Below the pieces are notes generated by a model, which ran no database searches, had not been told where the DNA came from, and saw only the letters and a list, made by a program, of their open reading frames with translations. A program made the position numbers and the translations under genes. Source: JAABRU01 sp050180235 (GTDB lineage Bacteria; Desulfobacterota; Desulfobacteria; Desulfobacterales; Desulfococcaceae). Taken from it: a DNA stretch of 13,839 nucleotides. Positions 1-5,840 of this stretch are shown here, piece after piece. Each line of letters starts with the position of its first letter. Position 1 is the stretch's first letter. The stretch lies in NCBI GenBank assembly GCA_050180235.1, contig JBFXEJ010000137.1, forward strand, positions 1 to 13,839. Direction: 5' to 3'.

Positions 1-1809
1 AATCTCCCCCACCCCAACCCTCCCCCGCTGGGGGAGGGAGTTATTTTGTAAGGATACAAAACCTGAAAGATTGGTTTCAAAATTATCCAGCACGATAAGA
101 ATGGCCTCTTTGCGCAGAGCATCAAAAAGGTTATACCGCATCTGATCATAACGCTCTTTGGCAGACATTCGCTGATTCGGTGCAAGATAAACGCTTAACC
201 CCGGTTTTTTTTCACATTTTTTCTGATACAGACTGCTGTACTGCAGCAGTTTTCCATCAATCTGAAGAAAAACGTCATCTGTCATAAGCATGGAAGGTTT
301 TGCCTGAAACGCCAGAACACATTTGAACCTGCTGTGCCACAGATGAACGGCTTCTGCGGCCATAACGGTTTTGCCCATGCCTGCAAGCCCCTGAATCAAT
401 GCAACAGCAGGCGCGCCATCCGGCAGCCAACGGGTATTGAGCTGCGTGAGTTCCTCACTTCTTCCCACAAAATTTTCAGGCGTATCCAGTTCATGACTGC
501 CGCCGGTCAAAAGCGGCTGAGGCTGGGGGAAAAAGCTGTCTGTCTGATCGCTTTCCTCTTCCGCAGGTTCCAGAATTCTGCCTTCCCTGCCAAACATCAG
601 CGGGGTCGCGTGATTGACCGCACCAAGCCGTGCGGCCAGTTTTCTGTCTGTAAACAGATCTCTGCGGGCAAGGGCCAGCGCGCCTTCGGTGGAATGTTTG
701 CCGTCGTCTGCGAGCAGCCGTCTGAAAAACTGCCGTGCAAGGTCACGGGCATAATCGTCTCCCACTTCATAGCGCATGGCAATCACCTGCGGAACCCCGG
801 TTTTGAGCAGTTCCAGCGCGGTTCCGGTATAACCGGCCGGGTTGGTGAGAATCTCCGGCAGAACAGGGGACTGCGCTTCTTTGCCGCCATCCTGCTTTCT
901 GCCTGTAACCGCAGCATGAAAGGAATTCCAGTCATGAATATCCACAAAGGTTCCGGAAAGACACGCGGAAAGAAACACAATATGGGGAATGAGTCCGCCG
1001 GATTCCTGAAACAGGGTGACAAGTTCCTTACCGGAAATATAATCTTTTCCGCCGTTTTCCCCCTGAATCTGCAGAAGATTGTGATGCCCGTGTCCGCTCC
1101 AGTGAACAATGTGATAACCGTTTGCCGCGCTGATCCGTTCCCGCAAAACAGACAGGGTTACGCCGTGACAGAGAACATCGGCCTGCACCCGTTTTCTGGG
1201 AAAAATATCGTTGTAAAACAGGTTCAGCAACTGCTCTCGCTCCAGCCGCATTGCCAAAGGCCGGGAACCCGGAGCTTCGGCAAAGACCATCAGCACACGC
1301 AGATGATCGCGTTTGGCAAAATCCCTTTTTGCGGAATCCAAAACAGCAGGATCGGATTTGGCCTCAGCCGTCATCACGCGCACCACAAGGTTTTTCTCCA
1401 TGAGCGCGGGTTCATCAGGACTGAGCCGCGCGATTTCCCAGGGAATGCGGGCAAATGCAGCAGCCAGCATGTTTTCCGAGGTCAAAGGCAGTGTGACAAG
1501 CAGGGTCCGGCGCACATTGCTTTCTGTCAGTTTCCGGAAAATGGCCTCTCCGAGAACCTGTTTTCCCACAAACAGGCCCAGACGCGTGACAATCTGCTCT
1601 TCGGTTTCCGGCTTTGCTGCATTTTCCCACAGCAGACTGCCTTCATAGCGATCCACATGGCGCCGGGTGTCAAACACTCCTTCCCAGTATGAAGCAGGAT
1701 GATCCGACATGCGGATTTCCTGATGCGCCATAAACTGCCCGTGTTCATTCTCCAGCCGCAGCTTCACAAAATTCTCCTGCGGTGTTTCAACAATCAGATT
1801 GTAGTGCAT
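1..1809 (-). CDS. CHAT-domain protease fused to a STAND-like NTPase (3' end beyond window)
   Basis: The reverse strand is open from an ATG at 1809 to the window edge, giving 603 visible residues with no stop. A CHAT (caspase-like) peptidase domain lies at roughly residues 160-400: the catalytic His is in HWSGHGHH (H240 in the SGHG core) and the nucleophile Cys is in LSACLSG (C283). A linker of about 40 residues is followed by an NTPase with a Walker A motif GLAGMGKT (residues 474-481, K480) and a Walker B strand ending IVLDNFE (D575). The region before residue 160 has the RTLLVTLP and PWEIAR strands usual ahead of CHAT domains. CHAT-NTPase proteins of this layout are predicted signalling or conflict effectors, where ligand sensing triggers proteolysis; any C-terminal sensor repeats would lie outside the window. 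GAAAGG, 7 nt before the ATG on that strand, can serve as ribosome binding site. The last 13 visible codons come from a GC-rich repeat, so the protein may be altered or broken there. The family call is firm; the biological role is not known. Confidence 0.88.
   Translation of the reverse strand, partial: MHYNLIVETPQENFVKLRLENEHGQFMAHQEIRMSDHPASYWEGVFDTRRHVDRYEGSLLWENAAKPETEEQIVTRLGLFVGKQVLGEAIFRKLTESNVRRTLLVTLPLTSENMLAAAFARIPWEIARLSPDEPALMEKNLVVRVMTAEAKSDPAVLDSAKRDFAKRDHLRVLMVFAEAPGSRPLAMRLEREQLLNLFYNDIFPRKRVQADVLCHGVTLSVLRERISAANGYHIVHWSGHGHHNLLQIQGENGGKDYISGKELVTLFQESGGLIPHIVFLSACLSGTFVDIHDWNSFHAAVTGRKQDGGKEAQSPVLPEILTNPAGYTGTALELLKTGVPQVIAMRYEVGDDYARDLARQFFRRLLADDGKHSTEGALALARRDLFTDRKLAARLGAVNHATPLMFGREGRILEPAEEESDQTDSFFPQPQPLLTGGSHELDTPENFVGRSEELTQLNTRWLPDGAPAVALIQGLAGMGKTVMAAEAVHLWHSRFKCVLAFQAKPSMLMTDDVFLQIDGKLLQYSSLYQKKCEKKPGLSVYLAPNQRMSAKERYDQMRYNLFDALRKEAILIVLDNFETNLSGFVSLQNNSLPQRGRVGVGEI
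4..40. repeat. GC-rich palindromic dispersed-type repeat inside the CHAT gene
   Basis: A C-tract/G-tract palindrome (CTCCCCCGCTGGGGGAG core at 20-36) with a flanking CCCCACCCCAACCC arm. On the minus strand it is translated in the CHAT-NTPase frame as SLPQRGRVGVGE, low-complexity residues unlike the preceding NTPase sequence. Sequences of this form are frequent intergenic repeats in environmental bacterial genomes. Whether it continues to the left cannot be seen. Confidence 0.6.
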
Positions 1810-1893
1810 GGGGGGCCTTTCTTTTTTTCAGCAGGGCGGACAAAAGCGGAGCCTTGCCCACCTTTGAAATGAAACGGCGGCACGGAAAAACAT

Positions 1894-2043
1894 GTGCCCA
1901 CCCTACGAATTTCAATTGGTTATTATTGTGGGCACAAAAAACCGTGCCCACCCTACGAATTTCAATTGGTTATTATTGTGGGCACAAAAAACCGTGCCCA
2001 CCCTACGAATTTCAATTGGTTATTATGGCGGGCACAAAAAACC
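1894..2043. repeat. Three tandem 50-bp repeats with GTGCCCAC/GTGGGCAC ends
   Basis: Units at 1894-1943, 1944-1993 and 1994-2043. Each starts GTGCCCACCCTACG and ends with GGGCACAAAAAACC. Units 1 and 2 are identical; unit 3 differs near its end (GGCGGGCAC instead of TGTGGGCAC). Within units 1 and 2, GTGCCCAC and GTGGGCAC form an 8-bp inverted repeat around an AT-rich centre with AATTTCAATT. The same GTGCCCACCCTAC arm recurs in the hairpin at 8895-8967, so this is a dispersed REP-like family. Small open frames across the array encode a repeated peptide and are artefacts. Confidence 0.9.
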
Positions 2044-2075
2044 ATTCCCGCAATACAACCTGCAATAATTTATGT

Positions 2076-2124
2076 AGGTGTGCATGATATTATTTTTTTT
2101 CAAAAAATAATATCATGCACACCT
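2076..2124. repeat. Perfect 23-bp inverted repeat, 3-nt loop
   Basis: Arms 2076-2098 and 2102-2124 are exact reverse complements, starting AGGTGTGCATGATATTATT, with only TTC between them. The inner part is A/T only. It lies between the divergent CHAT gene and the small winged-helix remnant, just downstream of the 50-bp array. It could act as a terminator in either direction or be a small palindromic mobile element; the sequence alone does not decide. The rest of 1810-2362 holds no convincing gene. Confidence 0.85.
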
Positions 2125-2211
2125 TGTTCATTTTTCCAAATGATTTAATGCACGAAAATTTTTATGTCATATCACGGGCAGCCATTATCCAAAAATCATG
2201 TTTAATCCTTT

Positions 2212-2240
2212 AATCCTGTGAATCATGGTTCAGACAAATT
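2212..2240 (-). repeat. 29-bp dispersed repeat, copy 1
   Basis: The reverse complement of this stretch is identical over 29 bases to 6787-6815, where it forms the end and stop codon of the DUF2149-like gene. Its core is TCTGAACCATGATTCACAGG. It lies here in noncoding sequence upstream of the winged-helix remnant, next to a short internal duplication (TTTAATCC twice at 2201-2216). Confidence 0.75.
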
Positions 2241-2362
2241 GGGCATTTTGACTTCCTGTGGCCGGAAATATTCTGAAATATTTTTTTATCCCGTACAAAA
2301 TCTTATGTCAACCTCAGTTTTTCATAAGGTCTGCTGATCAGAATCAGAAAAGAGATGGAAAA

Positions 2363-2556
2363 ATGGAAAACAAAATACCGGAAGCCATGAAAAATGCAGA
2401 TAAACCAATCATATCGGTGGATATTTCCAAATGTCTGGTACAGACAGCAAAGAAGTGTCCGCTGTTATCGCCAAACTGAAAAAAGAGGGAAAGGTGAACT
2501 GTCCCAAACGCTGTTATAACAATTCTCCATTGAAAATATACTTAGGTGATTTATGA
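2363..2556 (+). pseudogene. Frameshifted small winged-helix (MarR-like) protein remnant, 3' end replaced by a repeat
   Basis: From ATG 2363 the frame reads MENKIPEAMKNADKPI...DISK and then runs into an early stop at 2477-2479. Shifting by one base at the AAA of 2429-2431 gives MSGTDSKEVSAVIAKL followed by KKEGKVNCPKRCY. Joined, the two frames give one plausible small helix-turn-helix protein: a short N-terminal helix, the DIxxMxGxDxKEV recognition region, and the KKLKKEGK...PKRCYY ending I associate with short archaeal and deltaproteobacterial winged-helix proteins. One missing A would explain the shift. After CY, at 2515, the sequence becomes the dispersed ATAMCAATTCTCCATTGA repeat, so the natural C-terminus is lost; the downstream frame stops at 2554-2556. 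No slippery heptamer suggests programmed frameshifting. Family assignment is from memory of the pattern, moderate confidence. Confidence 0.5.
2515..2541 (+). repeat. ATACCAATTCTCCATTGA-family dispersed repeat (copy 1)
   Basis: The sequence runs TATAACAATTCTCCATTG and then AAAATATACTT. Related copies occur at about 2857-2885 (CGCCATTGAAAATATACTTA), 13401-13426, 13470-13502 (reverse strand, CCATTGAAAGTATACTTA), 13504-13521 and 13717-13734. Here it abuts both the truncated winged-helix gene and the 107-bp element. Confidence 0.7.
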
Positions 2557-2648
2557 AAATAAATATCCCGGTTCAGTTCACAGGCACAGGGCAAAAGCTG
2601 GAAGCTTTTGATACTTTGGCGGTATATTTTTTTCTGGAAATCACCTTA
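2542..2648 (+). mobile_element. 107-bp MITE-like element with AGGTGATTT inverted ends (copy A)
   Basis: It begins TTAGGTGATTT and ends AAATCACCTTA, a 9-bp perfect terminal inverted repeat. It is the same length as the reverse complement of 4869-4975 and matches it at about 94 of 107 positions by hand alignment, with no gaps. A central palindrome CAAAAGC/GCTTTTG is conserved in both copies. It contains a 32-codon reading frame (ATG 2553, stop TGA 2649-2651) beginning MKINIP; the other copy keeps the same frame. No transposase is present, so a non-autonomous element is the simplest reading. Confidence 0.75.
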
Positions 2649-2920
2649 TGAAACACACCCCTGCCCCTCTCAGGAGGGGATTTGTCCCGAAAAAGTTGGA
2701 GAACTTAACAGCCCTGCCTCTCAGGATGGGATTTTATGAAATTTTGATCAAATCAATGGTGAATTTGCATTATTATGCTCCGGCAGGAGAATAAAGGGGA
2801 ACAAAACCGGGCATAACGTATCAGATTCTGTTGACATTTTAAATTTGTCATATATTATACCAAATCGCCATTGAAAATATACTTATGAAACACACCCATG
2901 CCCCTCTCAGGATGGGATTT
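2645..2920 (+). repeat. Direct repeats of a CCCCTC/GAGGGG hairpin unit
   Basis: A 39-bp unit beginning CTTATGAAACACACCC occurs at 2645-2683 and again at 2882-2920 with two differences. A shorter relative (GCCCTGCCTCTCAGGATGGG) is at 2711-2730. Each full unit carries CCCCTCTCAGG(A/T)GGG, able to fold as a small hairpin. Between the copies (2684-2881) I see no gene, only AT-rich sequence that includes the promoter-like site at 2831-2858. Confidence 0.75.
2831..2858 (+). promoter_or_regulatory. Putative sigma70-type promoter upstream of the PAS-LuxR gene
   Basis: TTGACA at 2831-2836 and TATTAT at 2853-2858 are separated by 16 bp of AT-rich sequence: a perfect -35 and a five-of-six -10. It lies about 190 bp before the regulator's start codon with no other gene between. 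The -10 abuts an ATACCAAATCGCCATTGA dispersed repeat, so promoter and repeat are adjacent. Confidence 0.5.
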
Positions 2921-3047
2921 TCTGAAAAAAATCAATTGCAAACTGGTATTATATGGCTGAGGTGAAATGTCAGCAGAACCTAATCTTTTAAAGAGGAATC
3001 CCGGAGGCTGATGCACGCTGCCAGCCGGAATCTGACGGAAAAAGCAA

Positions 3048-3938
3048 ATGGCAAAAGATAAGAAACTTACAAAAAATATTCCGTTTTCTGAGGTTCTTGC
3101 ACGCTCCATTCTGGATTCCCTGTCTGCCCATGTGGCCATTTTGGATAAAAACGGGCTGATTCTGGAAACCAATGCGGCATGGAAACGCTTTGCCCATACC
3201 AATGACATACGTATGCGGCCGGATACCATCCATGTCAATTATCTTGAAGTATGCAATTCCTCCTTTGGAGAATCCTCAGAAGAAGCCGGGACAGTTTACC
3301 GGGGAATCCGGGATCTGATTGAGGAAAAAATTGATGAATTTGTCATTGAATATCCCTGCCACTCACCGGATGAAAACCGCTGGTTTTACATGCGGGCCAC
3401 AAGACTGGTTCTGGAAGATGAGATGCTGATTGTGGTCAGCCATGAAAATATCACTCCCCTGAAACTGGCGGAAGAACGTCTGAAAAACAGGGAGCGGGAA
3501 CTGGAAATGCAGACCGCAAATCTGAAAGATGTCAATACCGCGCTGAAAGTGCTTCTGAATCAGAGGGAAAAAGACAAAGCAGAACTGGAAGAACGTGTTG
3601 TGTCAAATATCCGGGAGCAGGTTTTTCCCTATCTGGATAAACTGGCAGCCAGCCATCTGGATGAGCGGCAGTGTGCATGGACAGAGATTGTCCGTTCTTA
3701 TCTGAAGGATGTCACTTCCCCTTTTTTCAAACGCTTCGCCTCTCTTCAGCTTCAGTTGACGCCTCAGGAAATCCGCATTGCCTCGCTGATAAAAGAGGGA
3801 CGGAACACAAAAGAAATTGCCGATATTCTGGGATGTTCAGGCGATGCAGTGGAATTTCACCGGAAGAATATCCGCAGAAAACTGGGGCTTACCCGCAAAA
3901 AAACAAATCTCCAGACGTATCTTCTTTCCCTGACATAA
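3048..3938 (+). CDS. PAS-domain, LuxR-type HTH transcriptional regulator
   Basis: 296 residues. The N-terminal PAS sensor covers roughly residues 17-137: it starts ILDSLSAHVAILDKNGLI and closes with the PAS C-cap pattern RWFYMRATRL...VVSHENITPLKLAEE. A charged, predicted coiled coil follows (about 138-185). The C-terminal LuxR/GerE-type helix-turn-helix covers about 236-290 (LTPQEIRIASLIKEG, NTKEIADILGCSGDAVEFH, RRKLGL). There is no kinase or receiver domain, so it is a one-component regulator whose PAS domain probably binds a small ligand or cofactor; the signal is unknown. ATG 3048 is chosen because an in-frame stop lies at 3009-3011 and GGAAAAAG precedes it; the ribosome site is weak. It stands alone between repeats and the small 62-residue gene, with a promoter-like site at 2831-2858 and a terminator-like hairpin about 130 bp after the stop. 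Confidence 0.9.
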   Translation: MAKDKKLTKNIPFSEVLARSILDSLSAHVAILDKNGLILETNAAWKRFAHTNDIRMRPDTIHVNYLEVCNSSFGESSEEAGTVYRGIRDLIEEKIDEFVIEYPCHSPDENRWFYMRATRLVLEDEMLIVVSHENITPLKLAEERLKNRERELEMQTANLKDVNTALKVLLNQREKDKAELEERVVSNIREQVFPYLDKLAASHLDERQCAWTEIVRSYLKDVTSPFFKRFASLQLQLTPQEIRIASLIKEGRNTKEIADILGCSGDAVEFHRKNIRRKLGLTRKKTNLQTYLLSLT

Positions 3939-4068
3939 CAGCAGTTTTTACCTACCAATAAGCTCCTGTTCTTCTCCCTTGTTTTTCTCCGGTGCTGTGA
4001 TAAAAATGCAGCAAAAAGACAGGGAGCAGCATCCGGTAAGCAGGCAGACGAATTTTTCCGTGCATTCA

Positions 4069-4101
4069 AAAAATCCAGTTTTTCCGAAAAATCGGATTTT
4101 T
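4069..4101 (+). terminator. Terminator-like hairpin after the PAS-LuxR gene
   Basis: AAAAATCC (4069-4076) pairs with GGATTTTT (4094-4101), and the inner GTTTTT pairs with AAAAAT around a CCG loop, with one A/C mismatch. The terminal T-run is part of the stem. The rest of 3939-4208 shows no gene or recognised RNA. Confidence 0.5.
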
Positions 4102-4208
4102 ATCAACAGTTTCAGGAGATTCTGTTTCTGCTGATGTTGGTATGTCTGACCCTGGGCTGGCATAAACAATTCATTTCTCCCAAACCCCTGAACAAAAAGG
4201 AGGCTATC

Positions 4209-4397
4209 ATGGTTTGCAGTTTTTCAAATTTAAATGACAGTGCTTTGAAGTCCATTCAGAAACTTGAAAAAGAAATCGGAAAAACTCTGATTTCTTTTTC
4301 CTGCCGGGATATTAAACCGGCAGTGCTGGCTGATGATGTTCTGGCAAAAGTCCAAAAACTGGAAAAAGAACTTTCCGTCTCACTGCTTGCTGTTTAG
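4209..4397 (+). CDS. Small 62-residue protein made of two 23-residue repeats
   Basis: The start ATG 4209 is set by an excellent ribosome binding site (AAAGGAGG, 5 nt upstream); a longer frame from 4134 lacks one. Residues 8-30 and 40-62 are repeats of each other: L-x-D-x-x-L-x-x-(I/V)-QKLEKE-(I/L)-x-x-x-L-(I/L)-(S/A). Each repeat is a short amphipathic helix followed by a hydrophobic strand; the linker carries Cys32 and a second Cys lies at residue 3. There is no signal peptide or membrane segment. I cannot assign a function; similar short helix-strand proteins exist as uncharacterised small proteins in anaerobes, as far as I recall. It has its own strong ribosome site and is followed by two strong terminators, so it is probably transcribed as a separate short mRNA. 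Its position just before the B12 riboswitch may be chance. Confidence 0.75.
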   Translation: MVCSFSNLNDSALKSIQKLEKEIGKTLISFSCRDIKPAVLADDVLAKVQKLEKELSVSLLAV

Positions 4398-4467
4398 ACC
4401 TGCGTAAATTTTCAACTGTTTTCACTACTATTCTGTCAAGTTTGATTTTATGATTTCAGATGCACAG

Positions 4468-4501
4468 AAAAACCGGATTTTTTGGAAAAATCCGGTTTTT
4501 T
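4468..4501 (+). terminator. Strong intrinsic terminator after the 62-residue gene
   Basis: A perfect 15-bp stem: AAAAACCGGATTTTT (4468-4482) pairs with AAAAATCCGGTTTTT (4486-4500) around a TGG loop. The A- and T-runs on both sides make it potentially bidirectional. It lies 70 bp after the stop codon. Confidence 0.85.
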
Positions 4502-4567
4502 CAACTCACAGATCCAAGGCTGACAGATTAAAACCTTCCATAAATTTCCATGCACAAATTTTTCCTC

Positions 4568-4607
4568 AGACTTCCGAAGTTTTCAAAACTTCGGAAGTCT
4601 TTTTTTT
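4568..4607 (+). terminator. Second strong intrinsic terminator
   Basis: AGACTTCCGAAGTTTT (4568-4583) and AAAACTTCGGAAGTCT (4585-4600) form a perfect 16-bp inverted repeat followed by a run of T to 4607. It is the last feature before the riboswitch promoter and would insulate the B12-regulated operon from upstream transcription. Confidence 0.88.
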
Positions 4608-4620
4608 GTGCAAAGATTGC

Positions 4621-4649
4621 TTGACAGAATGAGATTTATTCGGTAAAAG
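4621..4649 (+). promoter_or_regulatory. Sigma70-type promoter of the riboswitch operon
   Basis: TTGACA (4621-4626), a 17-bp spacer, then TAAAAG (4644-4649): consensus -35, optimal spacing and a four-of-six -10. The predicted start near 4656 would put the aptamer at the very 5' end of the transcript. Confidence 0.65.
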
Positions 4650-4654
4650 CACCT

Positions 4655-4858
4655 GAAAAAATCATTAGGTGCCTTTACGGCTTAATAGGGAACCCCGTGA
4701 AAACCGGGGACGGGCCCGCCGCTGTAATCGGGGACGAAACCTGCAGGATGCCACTGCCTGAAAAAGTTCAAAGCAAAGACAAGGTCTGACTTTGCACTTT
4801 TTCGGACGGGAAGGCGCAGGAACTAGGATGAACCGAAAGTCAGAAGACCTGCCTGCGA
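4655..4858 (+). promoter_or_regulatory. Cobalamin (B12) riboswitch aptamer
   Basis: The conserved blocks appear in order: AGGTGCC (4667-4673); GGGAACCCCGTGAAAACCGG; GACGGGCCCGCCGCTGTAAT and CGGGGA; GCCACTG (4750-4756); GGGAAGGCGCAGGA; AGGATGAACCG; and the B12-box-like AGTCAGAAGACCTGCCTG ending near 4855. The variable arm between CACTG and GGGAAGGC carries an extended CAAAG/CTTTG hairpin. This aptamer class binds adenosyl- or other cobalamins and normally lowers expression when the ligand is abundant. Downstream are the five envelope genes; the nearest expression platform is the terminator at 5037-5078, but the 107-bp element lies between them. Confidence 0.93.
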
Positions 4859-4868
4859 TTTATAAATA

Positions 4869-4975
4869 TTAGGTGATTTCCAGAAAAGAATATTCCATCA
4901 AAACAGCAAAAGCTTCCAGCTTTTGTCTTGTGCCTGTGAACTGAAAGGGGATATTTATTTTCATAACTCACCTAA
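4869..4975 (-). mobile_element. 107-bp MITE-like element (copy B) inside the riboswitch leader
   Basis: The reverse complement aligns without gaps to 2542-2648, about 94 of 107 identical. The ends are TTAGGTGA on both strands (TTAGGTGATTT at 4869, CACCTAA at 4969-4975). The minus strand keeps a 31-codon frame (ATG at 4964, stop at 4871-4869) beginning MKINIP, matching the frame in copy A. It begins about 10 nt after the aptamer's last conserved block and ends about 60 nt before the terminator stem. Confidence 0.78.
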
Positions 4976-5036
4976 ATATAAGGTGACTTCCGTGGACAGA
5001 AGCCGCCGCGCGTGATTTTGGGATAAAACAAGGGAT

Positions 5037-5078
5037 ATCCCCGGATCGATTTATTCGGTCCGGGGATTTTTGTTTTTT
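5037..5078 (+). terminator. Intrinsic terminator, likely riboswitch expression platform
   Basis: ATCCCCGGA (5037-5045) pairs with TCCGGGGAT (5059-5067) across a 13-nt loop, followed by TTTTTGTTTTTT. It lies 28 bp before the first gene's start codon, where an intrinsic attenuator is expected for a transcriptional OFF switch. I could not identify a convincing antiterminator by eye. Confidence 0.8.
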
Positions 5079-5105
5079 GGGCCTGCAACGAAAAAGAGGT
5101 GAAAA

Positions 5106-5840
5106 ATGGAACTTAAAAGTCTTTTTTTGGGAATGGTGCTGTGTGCCGGTATTTTTGCGGCCAAAAACGGCACCATGCTTGGGGATTGCATGGAAAGGGA
5201 AAAACACAGGGCAAAAGATCCTGCGCTCTGTCTTGCCCTTATCTGCATTTATGGACTTGTATTCGGCATTTCCGCAATATGGCTTCTGTATGCGGATAAC
5301 AGCTTTCCGGTTCAGACACTTCAGGTATTTCTGAAAAGCGGTATGCTGCTTCATTTTTTCATGGCAGTGTGCATGCTTGTGCAGGGCCTGATCTGGCTGA
5401 AACCGGACAGAAACAGAGAAAATCGCGTGCAACTGTCAGAACCGGTTTTTGTCTGCAGCATCCTTATTATTCTGTCCGCAGCATCTGCGGAGTTTTTTCC
5501 CCTTTATTTTCCGAACACGGCGGTCTGGGCGGTTTTCTGCCTCTGTCTGGGTTTTACTGCCATCATACTGCTGTTTGCTTTCCTTTCAAAATACCGTTTT
5601 TTCCGGATGCCGGGAAAAACTGCCGGAGCAGCCATGCTGACTTTGGCTGCTTATTTTGTCCTGTCTGCCGCTGTTCTGCCCCAGTTTTCCGATCTGGGTG
5701 AAATTGCAGGACTTGCCGCGCATTCCCATGAGGACGGAAAAACCGGCATTCCGGCTGTGGTGATATTTGTCGCATTTCATGGAATTTTATTTGCTTCCGG
5801 GTATCTGAAAATGTCTGAAAAAATAAGGAGAACCGTATGA
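5106..5840 (+). CDS. Polytopic membrane protein, DUF2162-like putative transporter
   Basis: 244 residues with about seven hydrophobic segments (around 4-22, 42-62, 78-98, 110-128, 137-158, 170-190, 215-233). GAGGTG sits 5 nt before the ATG. A short His-containing loop (HSHEDGK, about 204-210) lies between the last two segments, as in several metal or cofactor transporters. The size, first-helix FAAKNG motif and the company it keeps (MotA/TolQ/ExbB, DUF2149, CobN) fit the DUF2162 family of predicted transporters; that family call rests on context as much as sequence. It is the first gene after the B12 riboswitch, and its last codons overlap the next gene by ATGA, implying translational coupling. 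A role in moving a corrinoid, its metal or a breakdown product across the inner membrane is inference. Confidence 0.75.
   Translation: MELKSLFLGMVLCAGIFAAKNGTMLGDCMEREKHRAKDPALCLALICIYGLVFGISAIWLLYADNSFPVQTLQVFLKSGMLLHFFMAVCMLVQGLIWLKPDRNRENRVQLSEPVFVCSILIILSAASAEFFPLYFPNTAVWAVFCLCLGFTAIILLFAFLSKYRFFRMPGKTAGAAMLTLAAYFVLSAAVLPQFSDLGEIAGLAAHSHEDGKTGIPAVVIFVAFHGILFASGYLKMSEKIRRTV

Noticed and set aside
334..1692. 452-residue plus-strand open frame
   Set aside because: It is antisense to the CHAT-NTPase gene, whose minus-strand frame carries recognisable catalytic and P-loop motifs; the plus-strand peptide is Cys/His/Phe-rich shadow sequence.
1782..2148. Two overlapping small frames over the 50-bp array
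   Set aside because: They encode the array itself as a repeated peptide; the repeats explain them.
3985..4060. Possible riboswitch-like leader before the 62-residue gene
   Set aside because: I compared it by eye with the c-di-GMP aptamer pattern; the conserved blocks do not appear in order.
4450..4632. 60-residue frame between the 62-residue gene and the riboswitch
   Set aside because: It is composed of the two terminator hairpins and has no ribosome binding site.
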